Positions 55,855 to 64,000 of a stretch of 64,000 nt of DNA are shown in pieces; positions within the stretch are counted from its first letter, which is position 1, and the number at the start of each line of letters is the position of its first letter. The translations under genes were made by a program, and so were the position numbers. Origin of the DNA: Arthrobacter sp. UNC362MFTsu5.1. GTDB lineage: Bacteria > Actinomycetota > Actinomycetes > Actinomycetales > Micrococcaceae. The stretch is taken from positions 98,644 to 162,643 of the forward strand of contig NZ_JMLE01000011.1 of the NCBI RefSeq assembly GCF_000685965.1, read 5' to 3'. Below the pieces are notes generated by a model that did no database searches, had not been told where the DNA came from, and saw only the letters and a program-made list of their open reading frames with translations.

Positions 55855-56693
55855 CCACGCAGCTGTCCGTGTATGCGGATCCGCAGGCTGAAGCAGCAGG
55901 TGCGGTGTCCGCCGTCGTCGCTTCCCTGCCCTTGTCCTTTGCCCCCGCCGGCCCCGCCGCCCCGGCAGCTTCAGTGCCGGCAGCTTCCGCGCCGGACATC
56001 ACCGCGGTCTCGGGCCATGCGGGCTGGACCGAACGGGCGGCCGCCGCGGTCCGCAAGGGAGCCAAGGGCATTGTGGTGTCCGGGCCGGTGGCTGAAGATC
56101 CCGCCGCACTGATCGGTGTCGCCGAAGCCGCCGGCTCCGTGGTGGTGCTCGACCAGCCGTGGGCCGGCAACCTGGCGCTGGCCGGCTCCCGCGAGAACGT
56201 GCACGGCGTCATCGCCGCTGCCCTCGAGGATGCCGTCCTGCTCGACTCGGTTGCCATCGGGGTACCCGGAACGGACCCCCGGGACCTGCTGACGGAACAG
56301 TTCTCCGTGCTGGTCCAATGCGGGATAGCGGTGCAGAACGTGCGGATGGTACAGCGCAACGCAAACGGCTACACGGTTGCCGGAGTCCTGGCCAGCGGCG
56401 CACCGGTCGCTTTGCAGGGCATCCTCACCTCCGCGCTGCCGGCCACCGCCAGTGTCTCGATCCTCACCTCAACCGGCCGTGCCGACGTCGTGCTGCCGGA
56501 CCCCGCAGCGGCGTGGCCGGCCGTGGTCCGGGCAGTCACCAAAGAAGGAGCAACGGCGCTTCCCACCCTGTACGAATCGTCCCACCGGACCAGCTGGTCG
56601 AGGGTCCACTCGCATCTTTCGTCCGGGATCCCGGCCACCGACCTGGTCCAGTTCTCCACTGTCTTGTCCCTCGTCAGCCAACTCACCAGCTAG
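55851..56693 (+). CDS. Unrecognised protein in the carbohydrate operon
   Basis: 280 residues, no family I recognise. Residues 1-55 are Ala/Pro-rich; the middle (GAKGIVVSGPVAEDPAALIGVAEAAGSVVVLDQPWAGNLALAGS) looks like alternating strand/helix with no GxGxxG; the C-terminal half (GYTVAGVLASGAPVALQGILTSALPATASVSILTSTGRADVVLP) recalls the beta-sheet part of Gfo/Idh proteins. It could be a decayed dehydrogenase or a partner subunit. Start overlaps the stop of the preceding Gfo/Idh gene (ATGA), so it is tightly coupled to it. Confidence 0.7.
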   Translation: MTTQLSVYADPQAEAAGAVSAVVASLPLSFAPAGPAAPAASVPAASAPDITAVSGHAGWTERAAAAVRKGAKGIVVSGPVAEDPAALIGVAEAAGSVVVLDQPWAGNLALAGSRENVHGVIAAALEDAVLLDSVAIGVPGTDPRDLLTEQFSVLVQCGIAVQNVRMVQRNANGYTVAGVLASGAPVALQGILTSALPATASVSILTSTGRADVVLPDPAAAWPAVVRAVTKEGATALPTLYESSHRTSWSRVHSHLSSGIPATDLVQFSTVLSLVSQLTS

Positions 56694-56755
56694 ACAGCCT
56701 TACCGAACCACCAGCAGTTCCCGCTCTTCCAGTCAGCATCCACTCATTGTCGAGA

Positions 56756-56786
56756 AGGGCCCGGGCATTCAGTCACTCCGGGCCCT
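56756..56786 (+). promoter_or_regulatory. 9-bp hairpin just upstream of the ribosome site of the sugar-binding protein gene
   Basis: AGGGCCCGG (56756-56764) and CCGGGCCCT (56778-56786) are exact complements around a 13-base loop, ending one base before the GAAAGG ribosome site. It may protect or attenuate the downstream message. Confidence 0.5.
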
Positions 56787-56800
56787 GAAAGGAAAAAATC

Positions 56801-58126
56801 GTGTCTACCAAACCCTCCATCGCATCTTCCGCCTTCTCCCGGAGGGGGTTCCTGGGCTTCGCTGCCGCCGCGGCCTCCGTTCCCCTCCTCGCCGCCTGTG
56901 GCGGCGGTTCAGCTTCGCAGGGCGGAGGCGGCGGAGCCGGCGGAACCATCAAGTTCTGGGACATGCCGTGGGCCACCCCCGCCTACAACGACGCCGCCAA
57001 GAAGATCGCCGAGGGCTTCTCCGGAGCCAACAGCAAGGCCAGCTACCAGATCATCCAGTGGAACAACTTCTACCAGACGTTCTCCTCGGCGATCGCGTCC
57101 AAGACCGGCCCCGCGGTGTCCACCGGCGGCGGCTTCCAGGCCTTCCAGTTCGAGAAGCAGGGCCAGATTGCCTACGCGGACAAGGTCATCGAGACGCTGA
57201 AGAAGAACGGCCAGTTCGACGACTTCCTGCCGGGTGTGCTGGACCCGTTCAAGTCAGACAAGGGGTACGTAGCCGTTCCGTGGCAGCTGGACATGCGGGT
57301 GTTCTGGTACCGCAAGTCGCTGTTCGAGAAGGCCAACGTGGCCCTTCCGACCGACTGGCCGTCCCTCCTCGAAGCCGGCAAGGCACTCAAGAAGGTCGGC
57401 GCGTTCGGCTTCACCACCGGTGCCGGGTCAGGAAACAACTACGCCAACCACTCCATGATCATGATGATGGTCAACAACGGCGGCGGTGTCTTCACCAAGG
57501 ACGGCGAACTTGACCTGATGAACGACCGCAACGTCGAAGCCATGGAATTCGTCCTGGAACTGGTGTCCAACGGAATCGTCGATCCCGCTGCCGTCAGCTA
57601 CACCACCGACAACATGTCCGCCCAGTGGAAGGACGGCAAGGCCGGATACGGCCTGTTCCAGGCCAATGTCCCGCAGCGCGTCGGCGACACCTCCGGTGAT
57701 CTGCTCGTCGCGGACCCCATCACAGGCCCGCACGGGGACAAGGCAACCATCGTTTTCCCGAACAACATCATGATGTACACGAACACCCCGTCGCAGGAGG
57801 CCTCCGAGGCGTTCCTGGTCTACTACCTGGGCCAGCTCAAGGAACTGTGGCGCCAGAAGCTCATGTCCGCCCTTCCGGTCTTCAAGTCCATCACCGAGCT
57901 GCCCGAGTTTGCCTCGGACCCCAACAACGTCAAGATCGTCAAGGATTGGCAGCCCATCGCCAAGACCTTCGCTTCCCAGGGCAACACGCTGAACGCGAAC
58001 CTCGCAGCCCTCGACGGCGGCCAGGCGCTGAACCAGTTCACACAGACAATCATTACTGGCAAGTCTGATGCCAAGACCGCGCTGCAAACTTTCCAGTCCG
58101 CCCTCGAATCGGTCCTGAAAAAGTAG
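56801..58126 (+). CDS. ABC sugar transporter substrate-binding lipoprotein
   Basis: 441 residues. Twin-arginine SRRGFLGFAAAA and lipobox LAAC predict a Tat-exported lipoprotein. The family-1 solute-binding fold is clear (GTIKFWDMPWATPAYNDAAKKIAEGF, later GKAGYGLFQANVPQRVGDTSGDLLVADPITGPHG). It binds a sugar or glycoside. GTG start with GAAAGG before it. Followed by the two permeases. Confidence 0.93.
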   Translation: MSTKPSIASSAFSRRGFLGFAAAAASVPLLAACGGGSASQGGGGGAGGTIKFWDMPWATPAYNDAAKKIAEGFSGANSKASYQIIQWNNFYQTFSSAIASKTGPAVSTGGGFQAFQFEKQGQIAYADKVIETLKKNGQFDDFLPGVLDPFKSDKGYVAVPWQLDMRVFWYRKSLFEKANVALPTDWPSLLEAGKALKKVGAFGFTTGAGSGNNYANHSMIMMMVNNGGGVFTKDGELDLMNDRNVEAMEFVLELVSNGIVDPAAVSYTTDNMSAQWKDGKAGYGLFQANVPQRVGDTSGDLLVADPITGPHGDKATIVFPNNIMMYTNTPSQEASEAFLVYYLGQLKELWRQKLMSALPVFKSITELPEFASDPNNVKIVKDWQPIAKTFASQGNTLNANLAALDGGQALNQFTQTIITGKSDAKTALQTFQSALESVLKK

Positions 58127-58138
58127 AGCGGCCCGTCC

Positions 58139-59095
58139 ATGACAACCACCACAGCGCAGTCCGGACTTAGCCGGGCCCGCAAGGGAATCGCTCCCGGCGG
58201 GACCGGGAGCGGCAACCGCAAGAGCAAGCTGTCCGCTCAAACCACCAGGACCTTCTTCTGGCTCCTGCTCCCGTCCGTGGTCCTGCTGGTCCTGATCCAC
58301 GGTTATCCCCTTATCTACGCGGCAGTCCAGGCCACGCATGACGGAGACCTCCTGCAAACTGGAGACTTCGTCGCAGGCGATAACTTCGCCAAGGTCCTGT
58401 CCTCCCCGGCATTCTGGAAAGCGGCGCAATTCACCCTGATGTTCACCATCGTGGGTGTCTTCGGATCGTGGCTGGTCGGCCTTGGACTCGCTCTCCTCCT
58501 GCGGACGAAGATCCCCGCCGGCGGCACCTTCAAGGTCCTCCTCCTGCTGCCCTGGGTGGTGCCGATCGTGGTGTCGTCCACCGCATGGAACTGGCTGGTG
58601 GCAACCCCGGACAGCCTGATTCCGTCCCTGTTCCGCAATCTGGGGCTTGGCACTCCGCTGTTCCTCGCCGATCCCAACCTCGCGGCCATCACCGTCATGG
58701 TGTTCAAGGTCTGGGTCAGCTTCCCGTTCATGATGATGATGATCTCGGCAGCCCTCGCCTCTGTGGACAGCACCGTCTACGAAGCGGCCAGCATGGACGG
58801 CGCCACGCGCTGGCAGCAGTTCAGCCAGATCACGCTTCCCTTGATCGCCCGGTCCACGTATATCTCCTGGATCTTGATGACCATCTTCTGCGTCAATGAC
58901 TTCCCCACCATCTACCTGCTGACAGGCGGCGGCCCGGTCAACGCCACCACCTCGTTGGTGGTCCTGGCCTACCGTACGGTCTTCCAGGACTTCGCCACCG
59001 GACCCGGCGTGGCCATCGCCTTCCTCATGACCATGACCCTGGTTGTCATCTCCGTTCTTCTGTACCGCCAGATCCGAAAGTCGAGCGTCGAATAA
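58139..59095 (+). CDS. ABC sugar transporter permease 1
   Basis: 318 residues, six membrane segments (UgpA/MalF type). The EAA loop is YEAASMDGATRWQQFSQITLPLI. Start 13 bases after the binding-protein stop, with no strong ribosome site; the stop overlaps the next permease (TAATG). Confidence 0.92.
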   Translation: MTTTTAQSGLSRARKGIAPGGTGSGNRKSKLSAQTTRTFFWLLLPSVVLLVLIHGYPLIYAAVQATHDGDLLQTGDFVAGDNFAKVLSSPAFWKAAQFTLMFTIVGVFGSWLVGLGLALLLRTKIPAGGTFKVLLLLPWVVPIVVSSTAWNWLVATPDSLIPSLFRNLGLGTPLFLADPNLAAITVMVFKVWVSFPFMMMMISAALASVDSTVYEAASMDGATRWQQFSQITLPLIARSTYISWILMTIFCVNDFPTIYLLTGGGPVNATTSLVVLAYRTVFQDFATGPGVAIAFLMTMTLVVISVLLYRQIRKSSVE

Positions 59096-59988
59096 TGAGC
59101 GCAGTAGTCCACGCCCATCCCCAGTCCGGGCCCGTCCTCGGCGTCGCCGGACCGGCCAAGAACAAGCGCGTCCTCTCCGAAGCGGGCGATCGCGGCCGCT
59201 GGTGGCGGTTCACCGCCATCCTGATCATCACTGCGATAGTCCTCGTGCCGATCATGGTCACGGTGGTGCTCGCCTTCACCCCCGGGCCCACCAGCACCGC
59301 CACCGGCCTGACCTTCGAGAACCTCAGCAACGTCTTCTCGAAGACCCTTGCCGCCACCTGGCTGCAGAACAGCCTGATCACCACCCTGTCCACAGTGTTG
59401 GTATCAGTAGCCGTGGCCGCACCCGCCGGCTATGTCCTTTCCCGTGGCCGGTCCAAAGCAGTCTCCGGCTACTCCCTGCTCCTGTTCGTCATGCAGTCCC
59501 TGCCGATCATCACCTCAGTGGTGCCGCTGTTCATCCTCTTCGCAGCCATGGGACTGGTGGACAACCTGCTGGGCATCACCATCATTTATGTCGGCTCCAC
59601 CATGACCGTCGCGACGTGGATGATGGCTGCCTACTTCGACTCCATTCCCATCAGCCTGGAGGAAGCCTCCTGGATCGATGGCTGCTCCGTCTTCGGATCG
59701 TTCACCAAGGTGGTACTCCGCAACTCGCTTCCCGGCATCCTCTCCACCGCGATCTTCGCCTTCCTGCTGGCCTGGAACGACTACCTCGTAGCCATCGTGT
59801 TCCTGCGCTCCAACGAGATCTTCACCCTCCCCATGGGCGTGCAGTCCTTCTTCCAGCAGAACGCCACCGACTGGACCTCAGTCATGGCACTCGCCGTGGT
59901 CATGATGCTTCCGCCCATCATCGTCTTCGCCACCCTGAACAAGTACTTCAGCGTCGGCGGCATCGGCGGATCCCTCGCCGGCCGCTAG
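59095..59988 (+). CDS. ABC sugar transporter permease 2
   Basis: 297 residues, six membrane segments (UgpE/MalG type), with EAA loop LEEASWIDGCSVFGSFTKVVL. The ATPase is not encoded in the operon; in actinobacteria such importers often share a general MsiK-type ATPase encoded elsewhere. Start overlaps the preceding stop. Confidence 0.92.
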   Translation: MSAVVHAHPQSGPVLGVAGPAKNKRVLSEAGDRGRWWRFTAILIITAIVLVPIMVTVVLAFTPGPTSTATGLTFENLSNVFSKTLAATWLQNSLITTLSTVLVSVAVAAPAGYVLSRGRSKAVSGYSLLLFVMQSLPIITSVVPLFILFAAMGLVDNLLGITIIYVGSTMTVATWMMAAYFDSIPISLEEASWIDGCSVFGSFTKVVLRNSLPGILSTAIFAFLLAWNDYLVAIVFLRSNEIFTLPMGVQSFFQQNATDWTSVMALAVVMMLPPIIVFATLNKYFSVGGIGGSLAGR

Positions 59989-60047
59989 GTCCAGGCCCTC
60001 CCCCAGAACCGCACTTCCGAAAAGAAAACTCCCGCAAAGGAACCATC

Positions 60048-60809
60048 ATGTCTTACTCGCTTCAGCTGTACACCCTGCGCAATGCCATCCAGGAAGACCT
60101 GCCCGGCACCATCAGGAAGGTAGCTGAGATCGGCTTCACCCAGGTTGAGCCGTACAACTTCGTGGCCACGTCAGCCGAACTCGGTGCCGCGCTCAAGGAG
60201 AACGGCCTCACCGCACCGTCCGGCCACGCACCCCTGCTCAGCCAGGACCAGGACGAAATCTTTGCAGCTGCCAGGGAACTGGGCATCAGCACCGTCATCG
60301 ATCCGTACCTGCCGGCCGAGCACTGGCAGAAGGCCGAGGACATCCAGGCCACCGCCGCAAAGCTCAACGCTGCAGCCAAGAAAGGCGCCGAATACGGCAT
60401 CCGCGTCGGATACCACAACCACGCCTGGGAGCTGGAGTCCATCATCGACGGCCGTACGGCACTGGAATACTTCGCTGACCTCCTGGACCCCGAACTGGTC
60501 CTGGAAGTGGACACGTACTGGGTTGCCGTCGGCGGCCAGGATCCCGTGGACATCCTCGCCAAACTCGGCGACCGGGTGAAGTTCATCCACATCAAGGACG
60601 GCCCGGCCACCACCGACACCAAGGCCCAGCAGCCCGCCGGCCAGGGCAAGATCGCCGTGTGGGACGTCATCGGGGCCGCCAAGTCCCTCGAAGTGGGCGT
60701 CGTGGAGTTCGACGACTACTCCGGCGACATCTTCGACGGCATCGCCCAGTCCCTGGCGTTCCTGAACACCGAAGCAAACACCGAAGCAAGTGAAGGAGCA
60801 CGGGCATGA
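60048..60809 (+). CDS. Xylose isomerase-like TIM-barrel protein (sugar phosphate isomerase/epimerase family)
   Basis: 253 residues. SLQLYTLRNAIQEDLPGTIRKVAEIGFTQVEPYNF is the typical opening, GYHNHAWELE carries metal/catalytic His and Glu, VLEVDTYW and HIKDG supply further metal ligands. Members act as isomerases, epimerases or hydratases/lyases on keto-sugars. The ATG at 60048 has AAAGGA upstream. Its end overlaps the next Gfo/Idh gene by 4 bases. Confidence 0.88.
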   Translation: MSYSLQLYTLRNAIQEDLPGTIRKVAEIGFTQVEPYNFVATSAELGAALKENGLTAPSGHAPLLSQDQDEIFAAARELGISTVIDPYLPAEHWQKAEDIQATAAKLNAAAKKGAEYGIRVGYHNHAWELESIIDGRTALEYFADLLDPELVLEVDTYWVAVGGQDPVDILAKLGDRVKFIHIKDGPATTDTKAQQPAGQGKIAVWDVIGAAKSLEVGVVEFDDYSGDIFDGIAQSLAFLNTEANTEASEGARA

Positions 60810-61924
60810 GCACCCCCTCCACGAAGCGAGGTCCGGTGGGCGTCGCCGTCATCGGCGCCGGCAACATCAGCAAGCAGTACCTGGACAACCTGACCACCTT
60901 CCCGGACCTCAAGGTCCACGTCATCGCCGACCTGTTCGAGGATGCCGCGGCCGCCCGGGCAAAGGAATACGGGATCGCCGAATCCGGCGGGGTGGACGCG
61001 GCACTGAACCATCCCGACGTCGAAATCATCGTCAACCTGACCATCCCGGCGGCGCACGTGGAGGTGGCAACGGCCGCCGTCAACGCAGGCAAGCACGTGT
61101 GGACCGAAAAGCCGTTCTCGCTGGACCGCGAATCGGGGCTGGGGCTGCTCAAAGCAGCCGACGCTGCGGGGCTGCGGCTCGGCTGCGCCCCGGACACGTT
61201 CCTCGGCGCGGGGCTGCAGACCGCCCGGCGGCTGATTGAACGCGGCGACATCGGCACCCCGCTGACCGCGATGACCACGTTCCAGACCCCGGGACCGGAA
61301 TCCTGGCACCCGAATCCGGCGTTCCTCTTCCAGTACGGCGCCGGCCCCCTGTTCGACATGGGCCCCTACTACCTCACCGCGCTGGTCCAGACCTTCGGGT
61401 CCGTGCGCCGCGTGGCGGCCATCGGTTCCAAAGCCAAGGAAGTCCGCGTCATCGGGTCCGGACCCAAGCTGGGCGAGGAGTTCACCGTGGAGGTCCCCAC
61501 CCACGTGTCCGCGATGGCCCAGTTCGAGGGCGGCCAGTCCTCGCACAGCGTTTTTTCGTTCGAGTCACCCCGCCAGCGGATGGGCTTCGTGGAGATCACC
61601 GGCACGGAAGCCACCATCTCCCTCCCGGACCCGAACTATTTCGACGGCGACGTGCGGCTCTGGCGCGCGGGCGACGAGGAGTGGACCGTCGTCCCCGCAA
61701 CGGGACCGTCCAACGGCCGCGGCATGGGCGTGCTGGACATGGCCCGCTCCATCCGGGCCGGGGTTCCGCACCGCGCCACGGGCAACCTGGCCTACCACGT
61801 GCTGGACACCATGGTCTCGATTTCCGAATCCGTTGAGTCCGGCGCCTTTGTCAACGTCGAAAGCTCCGCGCCCGCGTCCCCTGCCCTCCCCGAGGACTGG
61901 GACCCCACCGCTTCCACCCTCTAG
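60806..61924 (+). CDS. Gfo/Idh/MocA-family oxidoreductase 2
   Basis: 372 residues. Rossmann fold GVAVIGAGNISKQYLDNLTTF, EKP motif TEKPFSLDRES, and a C-terminal domain with a likely active-site segment (YGAGPLFDMGPYYLTAL). Coupled to the upstream TIM-barrel gene by ATGA overlap and followed 10 bases later by a third member of the family, so both act in one pathway. Confidence 0.92.
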   Translation: MSTPSTKRGPVGVAVIGAGNISKQYLDNLTTFPDLKVHVIADLFEDAAAARAKEYGIAESGGVDAALNHPDVEIIVNLTIPAAHVEVATAAVNAGKHVWTEKPFSLDRESGLGLLKAADAAGLRLGCAPDTFLGAGLQTARRLIERGDIGTPLTAMTTFQTPGPESWHPNPAFLFQYGAGPLFDMGPYYLTALVQTFGSVRRVAAIGSKAKEVRVIGSGPKLGEEFTVEVPTHVSAMAQFEGGQSSHSVFSFESPRQRMGFVEITGTEATISLPDPNYFDGDVRLWRAGDEEWTVVPATGPSNGRGMGVLDMARSIRAGVPHRATGNLAYHVLDTMVSISESVESGAFVNVESSAPASPALPEDWDPTASTL

Positions 61925-61934
61925 GAACCAGGCA

Positions 61935-63131
61935 ATGAACTCCCCCGAAAGCACGGACGGCACCAATCCCGACAACCCACCGCTGGGTGTGGCGATGATC
62001 GGCTACGCGTTTATGGGCAAGGCCCACTCGAACGCCTGGCGGAACGTCGCGTCCTACTTCGACGTCCCGGCCTTCGAGCAGAAAGTGCTCGTGGGCCGGG
62101 ACGCCGGGCAGGTCGCGGCCGCGGCCGAGAAATACGGCTGGGCGGAAACAGCGACCGACTGGCGCTCGGTCCTGGAGCGGGACGACATTCACATCGTGGA
62201 CATCTGCGCCCCGGGCTGGATGCACGCCGAGATCGCCGTTGCGGCGCTGGAGGCCGGCAAGCACGTCCTGGTCGAGAAGCCCCTGGCCAACACCCTGGCC
62301 GAGGCTGAAGCCATGGCGGATGCCGCCCGGTCCGCCCGGGAACGCGGTGTGCAGTCCATGATCGGCTTCAACTACCGCCGTGTCCCGGCCCTGGCCCTCG
62401 CGAAAGAGCTCATCGCCGAAGGCCGGCTCGGTACCGTCCGGCACGTCCGCGCCGCGTACCTGCAGGACTGGCTGGTGGACCCGGACTCCCCGATGACGTG
62501 GCGGCTGAACAAGGAAACCGCCGGGTCCGGCGCGCTGGGCGACATCGCCTCGCACGCCATCGACCAGGTCATGTTCCTGCTCGGCGGCACCGTCACGGAG
62601 GTTTCGGGCCGGCTGCACACCTTCGTGAACAGCCGCCCGGGGGCGGACGGCCCCGAAGAGGTAACGGTCGACGACGCCGCCTGGGCCACGCTGACCCTGG
62701 ACTCCGGGACCATCGCCTCAGTGGAGGTCTCCCGCATGGCGACGGGCCAGAAGAACTCCCTGAAGCTGGAAATCTACGGGGACAAGGGCTCCCTCCTGTT
62801 CGACCTGGAAACCATCAACGAACTCGGTTTCCTGGACGCCACCCTCCCGGTCCGCGAACAGGGGTTCCGCCGCATCCTGGTCAACGAACCCGAGCACCCG
62901 TACATGGCCGCCTGGTGGCCGCAGGGGCACGTGATCGGCTGGGAGCACACCTTCACGCACGAAATCCGCGACTTCCTTGCCGCAATCGACGGCGGCACGG
63001 CGCCCTCGCCGTCGTTCGATGAGGGCCTGGCCGTGCAGCGGGTGCTGGCCGCCATCGAAGAATCCGCAAACGCCAAGTCCTCCATCATCCAGCTCACTGC
63101 TTCCCCCGTCCCCGCCATTGAAGGAGCCTGA
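61935..63131 (+). CDS. Gfo/Idh/MocA-family oxidoreductase 3
   Basis: 398 residues. GVAMIGYAFMGKAHSNAWRNVASYF is the Rossmann motif, VEKPLANTLAEAEAMADAA the EKP motif, and GSGALGDIASHAIDQVMFLLGG the active-site region with the conserved D-x-x-x-H. Longer than the other two. The start MNSPESTDG at 61935 has AGGAACCAGG upstream. The next gene starts 2 bases after its stop. Confidence 0.92.
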   Translation: MNSPESTDGTNPDNPPLGVAMIGYAFMGKAHSNAWRNVASYFDVPAFEQKVLVGRDAGQVAAAAEKYGWAETATDWRSVLERDDIHIVDICAPGWMHAEIAVAALEAGKHVLVEKPLANTLAEAEAMADAARSARERGVQSMIGFNYRRVPALALAKELIAEGRLGTVRHVRAAYLQDWLVDPDSPMTWRLNKETAGSGALGDIASHAIDQVMFLLGGTVTEVSGRLHTFVNSRPGADGPEEVTVDDAAWATLTLDSGTIASVEVSRMATGQKNSLKLEIYGDKGSLLFDLETINELGFLDATLPVREQGFRRILVNEPEHPYMAAWWPQGHVIGWEHTFTHEIRDFLAAIDGGTAPSPSFDEGLAVQRVLAAIEESANAKSSIIQLTASPVPAIEGA

Positions 63132-63133
63132 CA

Positions 63134-64000
63134 TGCCCCGCCCGTACACCCTGTTCACCGGCCAGTGGGCCGACCTCCCCTTCGAGGAAGTCGCGCGCCT
63201 TGCCTCAGGCTGGGGCTACGACGGCCTCGAAATCGCCGTCTCCGGGGACCACCTGGACGCCTGGCGCTGGGACGAACCCGGCTACGTCGAAGCCAAACTC
63301 GCAGTCCTGGAGAAGTACAACCTGAAGGTCTGGGCCATCTCCAACCACCTCAAGGGCCAGGCCGTCTGCGATGACCCGATCGACTTCCGCCACGAAGCCA
63401 TCGTCGGGTCCAAGGTCTGGGGCGACGGGGACCCCGAGGGCGTCCGCCAGCGCGCCGCCGAGGAAATGAAACACACCGCCCGCCTCGCCAAAGCACTCGG
63501 CGTGGACACGGTCGTCGGGTTCACCGGCTCCTCCATCTGGCAGTACGTCGCCATGTTCCCGCCGGTGCCGGAGAAAGTCATCGAGGCCGGCTACCAGGAC
63601 TTCGCGGACCGCTGGAACCCCATCCTGGACGTCTTCGACGAATGCGGGGTCCGCTTCGCCCACGAAGTCCACCCGTCCGAAATCGCCTACGACTACTGGA
63701 CCACCGTCCGCACCCTCGAAGCGATCGGCCACCGTCCGGCGTTCGGGCTGAACTGGGACCCGTCCCACTTCATGTGGCAGGGCATCGACCCCGTTTCCTT
63801 CATCTGGGACTTCAAGGACCGGATCTACCACGTGGACTGCAAGGACACCAAGCTCCGCCCCACCGGCCGGAACACCGTCATGGGCTCCCACCTGCCCTGG
63901 GGCGACCCGCGCCGCGGCTGGGACTTCGTCTCCGCCGGACGCGGCGACGTGCCCTGGGAATCGTCCTTCCGCGCCCTCACCGCCATCGGCTACAACGGCC
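63134..64000 (+). CDS. Xylose isomerase-like TIM-barrel protein, 3' end outside the window
   Basis: 289 residues visible, open to the end of the window. Start RPYTLFTGQWADLPFEEVARLASGWGYDGLEIAVSGDHLD; metal ligands in HEVHPSEIAYDYW, NWDPSHFMWQG and HVDCKDTKL. It is a second sugar phosphate isomerase/epimerase-family enzyme, larger than the first and with different surrounding residues, so likely a separate reaction. GGAGCCTGAC precedes the ATG. More operon genes may follow. Confidence 0.88.

Noticed and set aside
59043..60047. Upstream extension of the TIM-barrel enzyme frame
   Set aside because: It runs through permease 2 in a different frame. The ATG at 60048 has a ribosome site.

Overview
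The window is high-GC DNA (roughly two thirds G+C by eye) with dense, mostly operonic genes. It looks like a chromosomal segment of an Arthrobacter/Pseudarthrobacter-type actinobacterium (Micrococcaceae). The pointers are a RamB regulator divergent from aceA-aceB, an IdeR/DtxR-type iron box, an Lhr helicase overlapping a Nei2-type glycosylase, MocR/YczE and many DUF families common in this group, many GTG starts, and repeated promoters that put a -10 hexamer 6-7 bases before the start codon (leaderless mRNAs). I see 56 protein genes, two of them cut by the window edges. I see no rRNA, tRNA, IS element, prophage or CRISPR array. No gene-free stretch exceeds about 260 bases.

Layout. 1-3.6 kb: YcnI-like copper protein, DUF4232 lipoprotein, DUF4383 membrane protein and an FAD/Rieske oxidoreductase. 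3.7-9.6 kb: giant Lhr helicase overlapping a Fpg/Nei DNA glycosylase. 9.6-11.8 kb: divergent YczE/MocR pair. 11.9-18.8 kb: ArsR/AHSA1 pair, RluA-type pseudouridine synthase, DedA protein and PEP carboxylase. 18.8-26.2 kb: NADP-dinucleotide-binding protein, aldo/keto reductase with TetR, a second TetR with a DUF1684 protein, an acyl-CoA dehydrogenase/SDR operon and a GH76 glycosidase. 26.2-30.2 kb: a ferric-iron ABC transporter operon behind an iron box. 30.2-34.2 kb: small enzymes and conserved hypotheticals. 34.2-38.3 kb: Tgt and the YhhQ queuosine-precursor transporter, flanking a dienelactone hydrolase and followed by pyridoxine/HMP kinase; a possible structured RNA lies upstream of yhhQ. 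38.3-47 kb: lipoprotein serpin, DUF1801, pyruvate:quinone oxidoreductase, an MHS-type MFS symporter divergent from a response regulator/histidine kinase/TAXI-receptor operon. 47-51.8 kb: RamB, isocitrate lyase and malate synthase (glyoxylate shunt). 52-53.3 kb: CynX-type MFS. 53.3-64 kb: a ROK repressor divergent from a carbohydrate operon with three Gfo/Idh/MocA dehydrogenases, an unrecognised protein, an ABC sugar importer and two xylose-isomerase-like TIM-barrel enzymes.

How the genes fit together. Carbon nodes dominate: PEP carboxylase, the glyoxylate shunt with its regulator, PoxB, a dicarboxylate-type symporter with a sensory operon, and a carbohydrate operon whose set of dehydrogenases and TIM-barrel enzymes suggests catabolism through keto-sugar intermediates. 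Tgt with YhhQ points to queuosine salvage. The most interesting non-coding features are the pseudoknot-like leader of yhhQ beside a perfect 20-bp hairpin, two copies of a nested CTCTCTCAC hairpin element, strong hairpins after aceA and aceB, and the recurrent leaderless promoter layout.
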